Origin: an uncultured Lachnospiraceae bacterium
GTDB taxonomy: Bacteria > Bacillota > Clostridia > Lachnospirales > Lachnospiraceae
DNA: 14,194 nt
Assembly (NCBI GenBank): GCA_910586725.1
Contig: CAJUJL010000056.1
Coordinates: 1-14,194 of the forward strand
Direction of reading: 5' to 3'
Shown here in pieces: positions 6,523 through 14,194 of the stretch. The first letter of the stretch is position 1. Each line of letters opens with the position of its first letter. Made by a program: the position numbers and the translations under genes. The notes under the pieces were generated by a model that had not been told where the DNA came from, did no database searches, and saw only the letters and a list, made by a program, of their open reading frames with translations.

Positions 6523-7878
6523 ATGCAGATTGGGAAGAAAAACACAGATCTTTTAAAAGCAATTACAGAATTAAAAGAAATTGATTATTCCAAATATCCG
6601 GAATTAAAAAGTCTTTATGAAAGACTTGTAAATGCAAGAAAGCAGTTTGTGGAAGTCTTTGAAAAAAACATCAAAGCAGTCATGCAGATTAGCTCTCTTG
6701 ATTTAACCATGCAGTATGAAACGGATAAAATCAACGACATCTCCCGCAATATTGAAGCAGCTGCAGAAGTAATATTCGGGACGTCAGAAGCTGCCCAGGT
6801 CACAGGTAATCCGCACGAGCAATTAACGAATACCATTATTGAAGCTTCTTCTGAAGTCAAGGAAGTCTACAACAAAATAGAAGAATGCCAAAACGAGCTT
6901 ACCGACATCAAAGAGCTTTCCAACACGACGATTGATGTATCCCGTGAAATGCAGAAAGATATGGACAATCTGCTTCAGGTCATCAACCGCATGAACGAAG
7001 TGATTGAAGGCATCGATTCCATTTCCCTTCAGACGAATCTTTTGTCCCTGAACGCTTCCATTGAAGCCGCCAGAGCCGGAAGCGCCGGAAGAGGATTTGC
7101 CGTTGTGGCAGATGAGATCCGCAGACTCGCGGAACGGACGCAGCAGTTAAACGGAAATATGGGCGATTTTGTAAAAGAAATTCAAAACGCATCGCAAAAA
7201 AGCGTAAGCAGCGCGACAGAGACCATAAATTCCCTTGGCGCCATGACAGAGAAGATAGGAAATGTCTGGGTCTTAAACGACGAAAACCAAAACCATGTAT
7301 CACAGGTCAACGAATCCATGGGATCCATCACCGCCGTAAGCGAAGAGATTTCCAGTTCCATGACCGAAATGGAAAACCAATTAAAATACAGCACGGATTT
7401 CATGCACAGTGTGGGTCAGGAATTACGGACAGCTACGCAGCCTGTCGTGGAAATTGAGAAAATACTGGACGATACCGCCAAACAGATGGGAAGCATGTCA
7501 GAAGATGCATTTTTCCGACTGAAAAACTCCGAATTCGCCAAGCATCTGCGAAATGCCGTGACCGCTCACAAATCCTGGTTAAACAACCTGGAAAATATGG
7601 CCAGGAAAAGAAGCATTATGCCGCTTCAGTTAGACTCTTCCAAATGTGGATTCGGACATTTTTATTATGCCATAACACCGGCCATACCACAGATCCGCCC
7701 CATCTGGGACGCTTTGGGCGCCAAGCACGAGAAATTCCATCAGTTCGGAGAAAAAGCCATTCAGGCATTAAAAAATGAAGATTATGCAACGGCGGAGCAA
7801 ACTTGCAGCGAAGCAAAAGAATATTCTAAAGAACTCATTTCCGATCTGGAACAAATGATAAAGATTGCAGAAAGTTAA
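6523..7878 (+). CDS. Soluble methyl-accepting chemotaxis protein with C-terminal CZB zinc domain
   Basis: A 451-residue cytoplasmic chemoreceptor. No transmembrane segment or signal peptide is present. Residues 1-100 are helical with no recognised sensor domain. The central half is an MCP signalling coiled coil with the conserved hairpin tip SLQTNLLSLNASIEAARAG and GRGFAVVADEIRRLAERTQQ (about residues 166-210), the part that contacts CheA and CheW. The C-terminus is a CZB (chemoreceptor zinc-binding) domain with the 3His/1Cys set visible: H349 in AHKSW, C375 in SKCGFGHFYY, and H402 and H406 in AKHEKFHQFG. CZB domains bind zinc tightly and can respond to zinc or, through the cysteine, to oxidants such as HOCl. 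No other chemotaxis gene is in the window. The ATG at 6523 follows an AAGAGGT site. Confidence 0.93.
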   Translation: MQIGKKNTDLLKAITELKEIDYSKYPELKSLYERLVNARKQFVEVFEKNIKAVMQISSLDLTMQYETDKINDISRNIEAAAEVIFGTSEAAQVTGNPHEQLTNTIIEASSEVKEVYNKIEECQNELTDIKELSNTTIDVSREMQKDMDNLLQVINRMNEVIEGIDSISLQTNLLSLNASIEAARAGSAGRGFAVVADEIRRLAERTQQLNGNMGDFVKEIQNASQKSVSSATETINSLGAMTEKIGNVWVLNDENQNHVSQVNESMGSITAVSEEISSSMTEMENQLKYSTDFMHSVGQELRTATQPVVEIEKILDDTAKQMGSMSEDAFFRLKNSEFAKHLRNAVTAHKSWLNNLENMARKRSIMPLQLDSSKCGFGHFYYAITPAIPQIRPIWDALGAKHEKFHQFGEKAIQALKNEDYATAEQTCSEAKEYSKELISDLEQMIKIAES

Positions 7879-7897
7879 TTTCTGCAATCTTTTTTCT
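7863..7897 (+). terminator. Intrinsic terminator of the chemoreceptor, stop codon in the loop
   Basis: A perfect 11-bp stem pairs 7863-7873 (GATTGCAGAAA) with 7879-7889 (TTTCTGCAATC), followed by a run of T. The 5-nt loop GTTAA holds the TAA stop codon of the chemoreceptor (7876-7878), so the last codons encode the left arm. Confidence 0.9.
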
Positions 7898-7938
7898 TCT
7901 TCGCCATCTGCATGCAATTCATATAAATATCTGTAATG

Positions 7939-7979
7939 AAAAAATAAGACCATTGAAAATATATCATTTTCAATGGTCT
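7939..7979 (-). terminator. Intrinsic terminator of the tRNA transcript
   Basis: A perfect 14-bp stem pairs 7947-7960 with 7966-7979 (AGACCATTGAAAAT on one arm) around a 5-nt loop. On the minus strand it is followed by TATTTTTTC. It lies just past the 3' end of tRNA-Met, and it is convergent with the chemoreceptor terminator. Confidence 0.9.
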
Positions 7980-7982
7980 GCG

Positions 7983-8056
7983 TAGCGGAAGGGAGATTTG
8001 AACTCTCGACACCACGGGTATGAACCGTGTGCTCTAGCCAACTGAGCTATTCCGCC
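7983..8056 (-). tRNA. tRNA-Met (CAU), elongator type
   Basis: A 74-nt cloverleaf. The acceptor arms GGCGGAA and TTCCGCT pair (first pair G-U), with discriminator A. The D arm contains TAGCTCAGTTGGCTAGAGC, and the anticodon stem CACGG/CCGTG encloses the loop TTCATAC with anticodon CAU. The T arm contains GTTCAAATC. It closely resembles the Bacillus elongator tRNA-Met. It lacks the initiator's three G-C pairs and unpaired first base, and differs from the usual tRNA-Ile2. CCA is not encoded. Confidence 0.92.
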
Positions 8057-8065
8057 ATAAATATA

Positions 8066-8138
8066 TGGGACCTACAGGGCTCGAACCTGTGACCCTCTGC
8101 TTGTAAGGCAGATGCTCTCCCAGCTGAGCTAAGATCCC
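8066..8138 (-). tRNA. tRNA-Val (UAC)
   Basis: A 73-nt cloverleaf. The acceptor arms GGGATCT and AGGTCCC pair with one U-G, and the discriminator is A. The D arm is TAGCTCAGCTGGGAGAGC, the anticodon stem TCTGC/GCAGA carries loop CTTACAA with anticodon UAC, and the T arm is ACAGG/CCTGT around TTCGAGC. CCA is not encoded. It lies 9 bp before tRNA-Met in the same transcript. Confidence 0.95.
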
Positions 8139-8146
8139 ATATCGAA

Positions 8147-8164
8147 TAGGTCATCTCTGACCTA
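8147..8164 (-). other. Short hairpin in the tRNA leader
   Basis: TAGGTCA (8147-8153) and TGACCTA (8158-8164) form a 7-bp stem with a 4-nt loop, between the tRNA promoter and the 5' end of tRNA-Val. There is no T-run on either side, so it is not a terminator. It is probably part of the leader removed when RNase P cuts the precursor. Confidence 0.5.
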
Positions 8165-8171
8165 CCCTGAT

Positions 8172-8201
8172 ATTATACTATTACTTGCCAATAAAAGTCA
8201 A
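8172..8201 (-). promoter_or_regulatory. Strong promoter of the tRNA operon
   Basis: On the minus strand, TTGACT (8196-8201) and TATAAT (8172-8177) are 18 nt apart. The start point would be near 8165, shortly before tRNA-Val. It lies right after the pta stop codon, so the tRNAs need not depend on pta transcription. Confidence 0.75.
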
Positions 8202-8223
8202 GCTCTTTTTTATATTTTTTTAT

Positions 8224-9213
8224 TTATGCCAAAGCTGCCGTAATAATAGCCATGGAATAGACTTCCGCGGCATTGCATCCACGGGATAAATCATTGACCG
8301 GAGCATTGAGGCCCAGCAGAATAGGACCATACGCTTCAAACCCTCCCAGACGCTGTGCGATTTTATAACCGATATTTCCCGCGCTGATGTCCGGGAAAAT
8401 AAACGTATTGATATGACCTGCAATTTCTGATTCCGGACATTTTGTACGCGCCACGCGGGGAGATACGGCGGCATCAAACTGCATTTCGCCTTCTACCGCA
8501 AGATCCGGCGCTTTTAATCTTGTTTTGGCCGCGGCATTGCGCATCCGGTCTACATCTTCTCCTGCCCCGGAACCAAAGGTAGAATAACTCAAAAATCCTA
8601 CTTTGGGATCCACACCGAAAATCTTCGCACATTCCGACGCTTCAATTGCAATTTCCACAAGCTCGTCCTCCGTAGGCCGAATATTGATCGCGCAATCCGC
8701 CATCGCGAGCACTTCATTATCTCCGGTTGCGCGTGAGCGAACTAAAATGAATACGGATGATACAATACTGCTTCCCGGTTTCGTCTTAATCAGCTGCAAT
8801 GCAGGTCGAACCGTATCTGCCGTAGAATACGTCGCTCCGCCCAGCAAAGAATCCGCCATGCCCATCTTAATCAGCATAGTCCCAAAGTAATTCGTCTGCA
8901 ATAATATTTTCTTCGCTTCTTCTATGGTGACTCCTTTGCTTTTACGAAGCTCACAGAACATCTCCGCCATTTCATCCATTCTGTCAAACTTTTTGGGATC
9001 AATAATCACTGCCCCGCGAATATTGTATCCACACTCTTCCGACGCCTCAAAAATCTCATCTTCATCCCCCACCAAAATCGGGCTCAAAAAATTACTTGCA
9101 AGCAGACGGGACGCTGCCTCTAAAATCCTGGAATCTGTTCCTTCCGTAAATACAATCTTCTTGGGATTTTTCTTTAGCATCCTAATTAATTCTCCGAATC
9201 CAAGTATTGCCAT
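8224..9213 (-). CDS. pta: Phosphate acetyltransferase
   Basis: A 329-residue single-domain enzyme of the PTA/PTB family. It interconverts acetyl-CoA plus phosphate with acetyl phosphate plus CoA, the first step of acetate formation yielding ATP. Family signatures are visible: KIVFTEGTDSRILEAA near the N-terminus, MGMADSLLGGATYSTADTVRPALQ, VGFLSYSTFGSGAGEDVDRM, and the C-terminal KIAQRLGGFEAYGPILLGLNAPVNDLSRG. The length fits the short clostridial form without the N-terminal regulatory domains of E. coli Pta. I chose the ATG at 9213 because AGGAG lies 10 nt before it; an ATG three codons earlier (9222) is only 1 nt from that site. The usual partner ackA is not next to it. No clear terminator follows, so some transcripts may run into the tRNAs. 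Confidence 0.95.
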   Translation of the reverse strand: MAILGFGELIRMLKKNPKKIVFTEGTDSRILEAASRLLASNFLSPILVGDEDEIFEASEECGYNIRGAVIIDPKKFDRMDEMAEMFCELRKSKGVTIEEAKKILLQTNYFGTMLIKMGMADSLLGGATYSTADTVRPALQLIKTKPGSSIVSSVFILVRSRATGDNEVLAMADCAINIRPTEDELVEIAIEASECAKIFGVDPKVGFLSYSTFGSGAGEDVDRMRNAAAKTRLKAPDLAVEGEMQFDAAVSPRVARTKCPESEIAGHINTFIFPDISAGNIGYKIAQRLGGFEAYGPILLGLNAPVNDLSRGCNAAEVYSMAIITAALA

Positions 9214-9247
9214 ATCTACCATTCTCCTATCTTATTATGATAAAATT

Positions 9248-9276
9248 ATTGTATATAGTTTCAGAAAAAAATGCAA
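9248..9276 (-). promoter_or_regulatory. Sigma-A-type promoter for pta
   Basis: On the minus strand, TTGCAT (9271-9276) and TACAAT (9248-9253) are 17 nt apart, with a start point near 9241 and a leader of about 30 nt. Confidence 0.65.
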
Positions 9277-9294
9277 GTATTCTTTTCCATTCGA

Positions 9295-9325
9295 AACGGG
9301 CGAAAGTCTTTTTCTTTCGCCCGTT
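9295..9325 (-). terminator. Hairpin between the modular surface protein gene and pta
   Basis: A perfect, GC-rich 12-bp stem pairs AACGGGCGAAAG (9295-9306) with CTTTCGCCCGTT (9314-9325). It lies 12 bp past the stop of the large gene. The T-run after it on the minus strand is short (TTTC), so termination may be partial, but its place and strength fit a terminator. Confidence 0.65.
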
Positions 9326-9337
9326 CCAAAGTATGTC

Positions 9338-12300
9338 TTATTTCACTTTCAGACCTTGCTTCTTCAAAGCCTTCCTGATCTTACTCTTGTCTTTTGCCTT
9401 GATGCCTTTCGGCCATTTAACAGTCGCTTTTTTCGCAGTGCCCTTGAATGCTTTCTTGCCTACTGTAAGCTTCTTGCCCTTGAGTATTACTTTCTTCAGG
9501 TTGGAGCATTTTGAGAACGCGTTCTTTCCGATTTTGGTCACATTCGCATTGATTGTAACCTGTTTTATCTTCTTGCATCCGCTGAATGCTCCGTCTCCAA
9601 TCGCCACTACCTTATATTTTTCCGTGCCGACATTCACCGTGCCTGGAATCGTGATCTTTGCTTTATTCTGCCCCTTCTTAAGCGTTACTGTCTTCGACGC
9701 TACGCTTGTTACAATATAGGAGCCGCCGGTTCCTGGAACGGCATCGCCTTCTTTTACTTTTGCAGGATCTTCTGCAGGCGGAGGGGTAATCGGCTGCGTT
9801 TTCGCTTTCCATTTTGCATACAACGTTATATTGTTCTCAACCATCGCTGCAAAATTGTACTTAATGGTTCTGGCAGCATCTGCGTACCAGCCGTCAAAAT
9901 CAAATCCGTCTTTCACCGGTTTTGCCGGTTCGGAAACAACAGTTCCCTTGTCTATCGTAACAGCATTGATCTGTGTGCCGCCGTCACTGTCAAATGTTAC
10001 CGTAACGGTTTCTCCTACAGGCGGTTCTTCCGTATCTTTTTTCACCGTAATCAGAACCGCTTTTACCATCTCGCGTTTTGTTCCGTCCGGCGCCACGACT
10101 ACTGCCTTGACTGTTACTAAAGCGCTTCCTTCCTCTGCTCCCGCAGTAACCGTTCCTTTGCTTTCGCCTTCGTTTGATACGCTGCACACGTCTCCTTCTG
10201 TCAGTTCAAACGAATATTGAACATTCTCATCCGTAATATGATCGCCGTCTTCCGCCTCACAGCCTTCGCTGTTAATAGCAACGGCAGGATTCAGCTTAAC
10301 CGTTGCATTCGGAGCAAGCGACAGGGAATTACCCACTCCTGTCAGCGTTACTTCGCAGGTACACGGCTTGCCTGGCGTTACGACTTCTTTCATATTGTCA
10401 ATGGTCGTCTGCAAAAGCGTAAGCAGCTGATTCATACGCGCCTCTGTATAGCTTGATCCACGCAGTCCGTTCACTGCTTCCAGCACTGCCTGGTAGGAAC
10501 TCCAGCTGTCTTCCTCGTAAAACTCTTCATTCTTCACATTTGCTGTTTTTTCATTGATTGCTTCAACCAACGCATCATCCAGCGTCTTTAACAGCTTTTC
10601 TGCATTTTCTACTGTTGATATTGCCTCTTCAATTTCCGCGTCGGATGGAGCATCCTTCTTCAAAACCGCATCCGCTTTCGCAAGCTCCGCCTGATATGCC
10701 TCCCAGCTTGCCGCCGTATATAAATGCTGATCCTCTTCGTCATGTTTGCCTACCGCCGCGTCGTATTTATCCTGCAGCTCATTTTTCTTCGATGCATACG
10801 CAAGTTTTTCCGCTGCGTCCGCCATATCTCCTATGGCTGCATCAGACTGCGCCTGAGTAAATTCATCCTCGCCTTCCAGCAGCGCTTTTGCGGCGTCAAC
10901 CTTTGCCTGTAACGCATTGAGCGTCTCCTGCGTATACCAGCTTGGACCTTTTGCAATCACGCTCTCATACTTTTCAATCTCATCGTACAATGCGTTCTCA
11001 AGCGTGATCAGCTTCTGCCGCGCCTCCTGCAGCATGCGTCTGCCCGTTGCAAGATCCTCTCCCGTGACTTTTGCGTCTGCAACTGCCGTCTCCACAGCTC
11101 TTACGGCATAGCGGTAATTTGCCCAGCTTGCGTCCGTATAACGGCCCTGTGCTTTAATGGTTCCATCAAGAACCTGCTGTAAAAGCGCAGTGTCATTCGC
11201 CTTGACGCGAATTGAGAAACGCCGTATCGTATCTCCTCCTTCTACGTATAAGATAACAGGATGGTTTCCAAGCTCTAATCCAGTCTGGATCTGAATCTGC
11301 CGTTTGGACGAATCCCAGCTGATCTTATCTTCATTGCCTCTGGCCGTAACCCTGACTTTGCTTGCGTCGCCGGGAACCGTAAAACTGTTCGTCAGCATCT
11401 CCGTGTATCCGTGCAGCAAATCAATAGAAGCAGGCCCGTCAATGACTTCCGTCTTTCTCGGCTCTGTTATAACGATAGACGGCGCCATAATCGGTTCTCC
11501 GTTCATGCCGGTTTCGGCAAACACAGCCGCTCCTTCTTTGCTGACAAACAACTTATCGCCATTTCGGTTATTCACAAGAAGCGTCAGATATTTATTGTTC
11601 TTATCGTGCCCCTCTTTGTTATATTGAGCCACCGCAGTTTTAATAATATCCGAAACGTCAATTTTTATCTTTGTCCCGACAGCTACATAACCATTTCCCG
11701 CTAATTCCGGATAAACATTTTTACTTTTTTCGATTCTGTATATCTTGGAAGATTTTGTGTTTTCCTCTTGCGCTTCAAACTTCAGTGATCCTGCCTCCGT
11801 ACCTCTCCATGTCATCCAGGAATTCCATGTAAGCGCCGGCGCTGCATCAGACGCACCCTCTTCTGTCTCTGACCACTGGAAATCATCTTCTGTGCCAAAT
11901 GGCAGAGCCGCCGTTCTGATTCCTACGGTAATGTCGGATTCATCCCTTCCGCCGTTACCACTCTGAGTCGATGTGGTCGAAAGATAAGTAAGAACTAAAT
12001 TCGCTCCATTGTTCTCCTTCATCTGTTCCGCCAGCTGGCTGACATCAAATTTTAAAAACGTCAATTTGGCGTCCTTTGTTTCTCCGGTCAGCCCCTCTCC
12101 GAGAACGCCGCTTCCGCTTTCCGAAATATTAGTCCGAAGATACTTATCCGCTCCATGTTTTTCATTTCTGTTGGTCGAATATGAAAAAGCCGATGCATCT
12201 GCCGTAACCGGAACTATTTTCGTCGTTTCCTGCATCTCAGCGCTGGGCGATACCGCAATCGTTACTGTATAAACAACAGGAATCCTGCTGTGGTCATATG

Positions 12301-14054
12301 CATAAAATCTCAAGGTATACGTATCATCACCGCTGTTAAATCCCGGCGTCCACGTAAATTTTCCAGTAGCAGGGTCAAACGTTGCCTGATTGGCTTCTAC
12401 AGGATCCAAATCGTTCAATACATCCAGATCGTCTTTGTTAATCCCAAGACTTATCATGTCCCCGAAATCTTCCTCGTTGTTTGCCTTTACATAGAAAGTT
12501 AATTCCCTTCCGACAAACGCTTCCATTTTACTTCTCGGACTGGAGAACGTCGGAAGCGTCGTATTGCCCTTTACATACAGCGTAAACGGATGCTTCAACT
12601 CCCCTGACTGAAGTTCCATTTCATAAGCACCCTGTGACAGTCCTGCCGGAATATTCAGACGCTGTTCCTCTTTGTTGAACGTAATCCTGCCTCCTGCGGT
12701 ATTACCCTCCAGTTGTATTTCTGCTTTATCAGATGAACCCAGCAGCACGAAACTGTCGGATCCTGTCTCGGCATAATTGTTTGGCAAAACCATAAAGCCG
12801 CTTCCGCCAATGCCGTCATCGACCGTCTCTGCCTCATACTTCACAATCAATGAGGGTGCAAGATTATTAATGCTCGCAGATGTAAAAGGATCCACATAAT
12901 TTTGATTATTGTTAAACGCCTCGCTCAGGCCAGCGCCTTCCCGGCTGACAAATGCATGCGTTCTGCCAGCGTCTCCATTGTCAGAGGAATTCAGACCTGC
13001 CGTTTCATTAAAGAGAAGCGATAGTATTTTATCGCTGCTGTCCTCTGCTTTTGCCTTGACAAACTTCGTAACGTCTGTATGGACTTTTTGTCCGCTGATG
13101 TCAAACTCATATTTCTTCTGTGATTTCCAATTGTCTTTAAAATAACCCCAGCCAGGAATTGTACTGCTGTTAGCCAGAGAATATTCTTCTGACTCCACCG
13201 TATTCCCTTCATTATAGGTATAATTGTTCAAGATAGTCATCAGCCTTGTTTTGTTTATCCAATTCGTATTCGTACCAACGTCTGTCTCTGCTCCCGTACC
13301 TTCTTCCCAGGTATTGTTCGGAAGTACGCCGACTCTAAGCTTATCCACCGCGTCTCCGGGAACGCCGCCCTGCCTGGTGACATATGTAAGCTCAAGTGAA
13401 GCAGAAATTACTTTTCTAAGATCAACGGTAGCCTCTTTGCCGTCTTCGTCTTTAAAACCTTCCCCTAAATTAAATTTCAACAGTGACATAAACGCATCGC
13501 CGTCATTCGGCTTATTAATATGGCCTGTCGCTTTCTTGCTGTTTACATATAAAACAGGAAGAATCCCCAGATTCTTTGAGCTGTTGCCATTATATCCATG
13601 AACGGATACATCCTCCGATACCGTAAGCGTCGCCGTCTTATAAACGCTTCCCGCTGTTCCAACGCTTATCTCTACATCTTTTTCCGCTGTTGCGCCGACA
13701 GCATCCGTCGCAGTAAAATGAACCACATAAGTCTTTCCAAGATCATCCTCCTGCGGCGTCCATTTAAATTGTCCGGTTTCCTGGTTAAAAACCGAAGCGT
13801 TACCTTCTGAACCGGCCCCCCCCCGACATCGTAAAACTTACAGCCTCTTTGGCCCGAACATAAAACACAAGCGGCTGTCCTACGTATGCCGATACCCGAT
13901 CGCCGGGATTTGTGATTACAAATTCGGCAAACTCACTAACCTTTGCTGACAAGTCTTTACTCTCCTGCGCAGAAACATCCACGGGAACTCCAGGCAGCAC
14001 AAGCGCCGCCGACAATGCCAACGCCATCACCCGTTTTAAAAATCTTTGTTTCAT
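9338..14054 (-). CDS. Large secreted modular protein (Ig-like, DNRLRE/CBM96-like, FIVAR, InlB and BspA repeats), frame broken at a G9 tract
   Basis: As written the frame is interrupted: residues 1 to about 84 are read from the ATG at 14054, then a run of nine G (13816-13824) shifts into a stop at RFRR. With eight G the protein is 1571 residues. Domains in that numbering: signal peptide 1-30 (MKQRFLKRVMALALSAAL, cut near VSA); Ig-like He_PIG domain about 36-130 ending in TGQFKWTP-type sequence; DNRLRE/CBM96-like domain about 135-405; second He_PIG about 499-604 (ATGKFTWTPGF); second DNRLRE-like about 610-867 (LTFLKFDVSQL); four FIVAR repeats 954-1222; Ig-like 1222-1345; an InlB/Flg_new repeat 1350-1417 (DGWYADAARTIKYNF); BspA-type LRR 1477-1539 (IGDGAFSGCKKIK). 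The tail is lysine-rich with no LPXTG or membrane anchor. A role in glycan or host-surface binding is likely; no catalytic domain is visible. AGGAGG lies 10 nt before the start. The internal GTG at 13726 is not a real start. Confidence 0.85.
10385..11194 (-). repeat. Four tandem FIVAR-like repeats inside the large protein
   Basis: About 270 codons encode four diverged units of roughly 65-70 residues. Each has a Tyr/Trp core: RYTDASWANYRYAV, WYTQETLNALQAKV, LYTAASWEAYQAEL and FYEEDSWSSYQAVL. Each is followed by a helix rich in Ala, Glu and Lys. FIVAR units form helical bundles that act as stalks or bind carbohydrate or host ligands in Gram-positive surface proteins. Confidence 0.8.
13816..13824 (-). 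repeat. Homopolymer G9 tract at the frame break
   Basis: Nine C in a row on the plus strand read as nine G in the coding strand, preceded by ATGTC and followed by CCGGTTCAG. With nine G the frame ends four codons later. With eight (or eleven) it reads SGGAGSEGNASVFN and continues to the end of the gene. No other homopolymer of this kind occurs in the window's coding sequence. Confidence 0.9.
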
Positions 14055-14081
14055 TTTGATCCTACCTCCTCTTTTTATACT

Positions 14082-14093
14082 GCGCGCACGCGC
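14082..14093 (-). other. Alternating purine-pyrimidine GC element in the leader
   Basis: GCGCGTGCGCGC on the coding strand is a strict 12-bp purine/pyrimidine alternation and can fold into a short hairpin. It lies 12 bp upstream of the AGGAGG ribosome binding site of the large protein. Its strong GC content stands out from the A+T-rich leader. Function unknown. Confidence 0.4.
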
Positions 14094-14144
14094 TTTCTTA
14101 CCAACGAAAAACAATTGATAAGACACACGAAACTCAGTAATTAT

Positions 14145-14173
14145 ATTTTACTCCCGCAATTTCTTTCTGTCAA
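14145..14173 (-). promoter_or_regulatory. Promoter of the large secreted protein gene
   Basis: On the minus strand a perfect TTGACA (14168-14173) and TAAAAT (14145-14150) are 17 nt apart, giving a start point near 14138 and a leader of about 84 nt. The leader carries the alternating GC element and AGGAGG (14065-14070). A live promoter argues against long-standing decay of the gene. Confidence 0.75.
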
Positions 14174-14194
14174 TAAATTCAAATCAAAGCAATC

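Noticed and set aside
8924..9719. Long plus-strand open frames opposite pta and the large gene's 3' end
   Set aside because: They are low-complexity Phe/Leu/Ser-rich translations antisense to clear genes, without ribosome binding sites.
10385..11194. Repeats taken as a possible CRISPR or minisatellite array
   Set aside because: The units are protein-level FIVAR repeats of about 200 bp with diverged DNA; there are no short identical repeats or spacers.
13726..13728. GTG as the true start of the large protein
   Set aside because: It lies inside an Ig-like domain, has no signal peptide after it and no fitting ribosome binding site. The frame continues upstream to the G tract without a stop.
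14055..14126. 24-codon N-terminal extension of the secreted protein
   Set aside because: It would cover the AGGAGG site and put a basic, non-signal segment before a perfectly formed signal peptide that starts at 14054.

Overview
The window reads as a chromosomal segment of a spore-forming, low-to-mid GC Clostridia, most likely a Lachnospiraceae-type gut anaerobe. This is inferred from AGGAGG-type ribosome binding sites, TTGACA/TATAAT-like promoters, a CotF-like spore coat protein, a lone phosphate acetyltransferase, and a very large secreted protein built from FIVAR, InlB-type and BspA-type repeats. No phage, transposon, CRISPR or integrase signal was seen. Most of the window is housekeeping or ordinary accessory sequence.

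Layout, left to right. A LacI-family regulator (+, 77-1072) converges on an aldo/keto reductase (-, 1112-2101). A 231-bp spacer follows, holding the reductase promoter, a perfect palindrome and a plus-strand terminator-like hairpin with no gene to serve. Next comes recQ (-, 2333-4156, TTG start), divergent from a small CotF/ferritin-like coat protein (+, 4242-4709). A strong hairpin separates that from a basic, coiled-coil orphan protein (-, 4758-5600), which lies 64 bp downstream of a HAD phosphatase (-, 5665-6342). A divergent promoter region then drives a soluble zinc-binding (CZB) chemoreceptor (+, 6523-7878). After two back-to-back terminators come tRNA-Met(CAU) and tRNA-Val(UAC) (-), then pta (-, 8224-9213).

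The right third (9338-14054, -) is one gene for a secreted modular protein of about 1571 residues. Its reading frame is broken by a run of nine G (coding strand) at 13816-13824. With eight G the signal peptide and first Ig-like domain join the remaining 1462 codons without any other defect. This is either an ON/OFF contingency tract of a surface or secreted adhesin, or a homopolymer error, and it is the most interesting signal in the window.

The genes do not form one pathway. Plausible links are transcriptional only: the HAD gene with the orphan gene, and the two tRNAs with each other and perhaps with pta. All functional calls come from motifs read by eye; no database search was possible.
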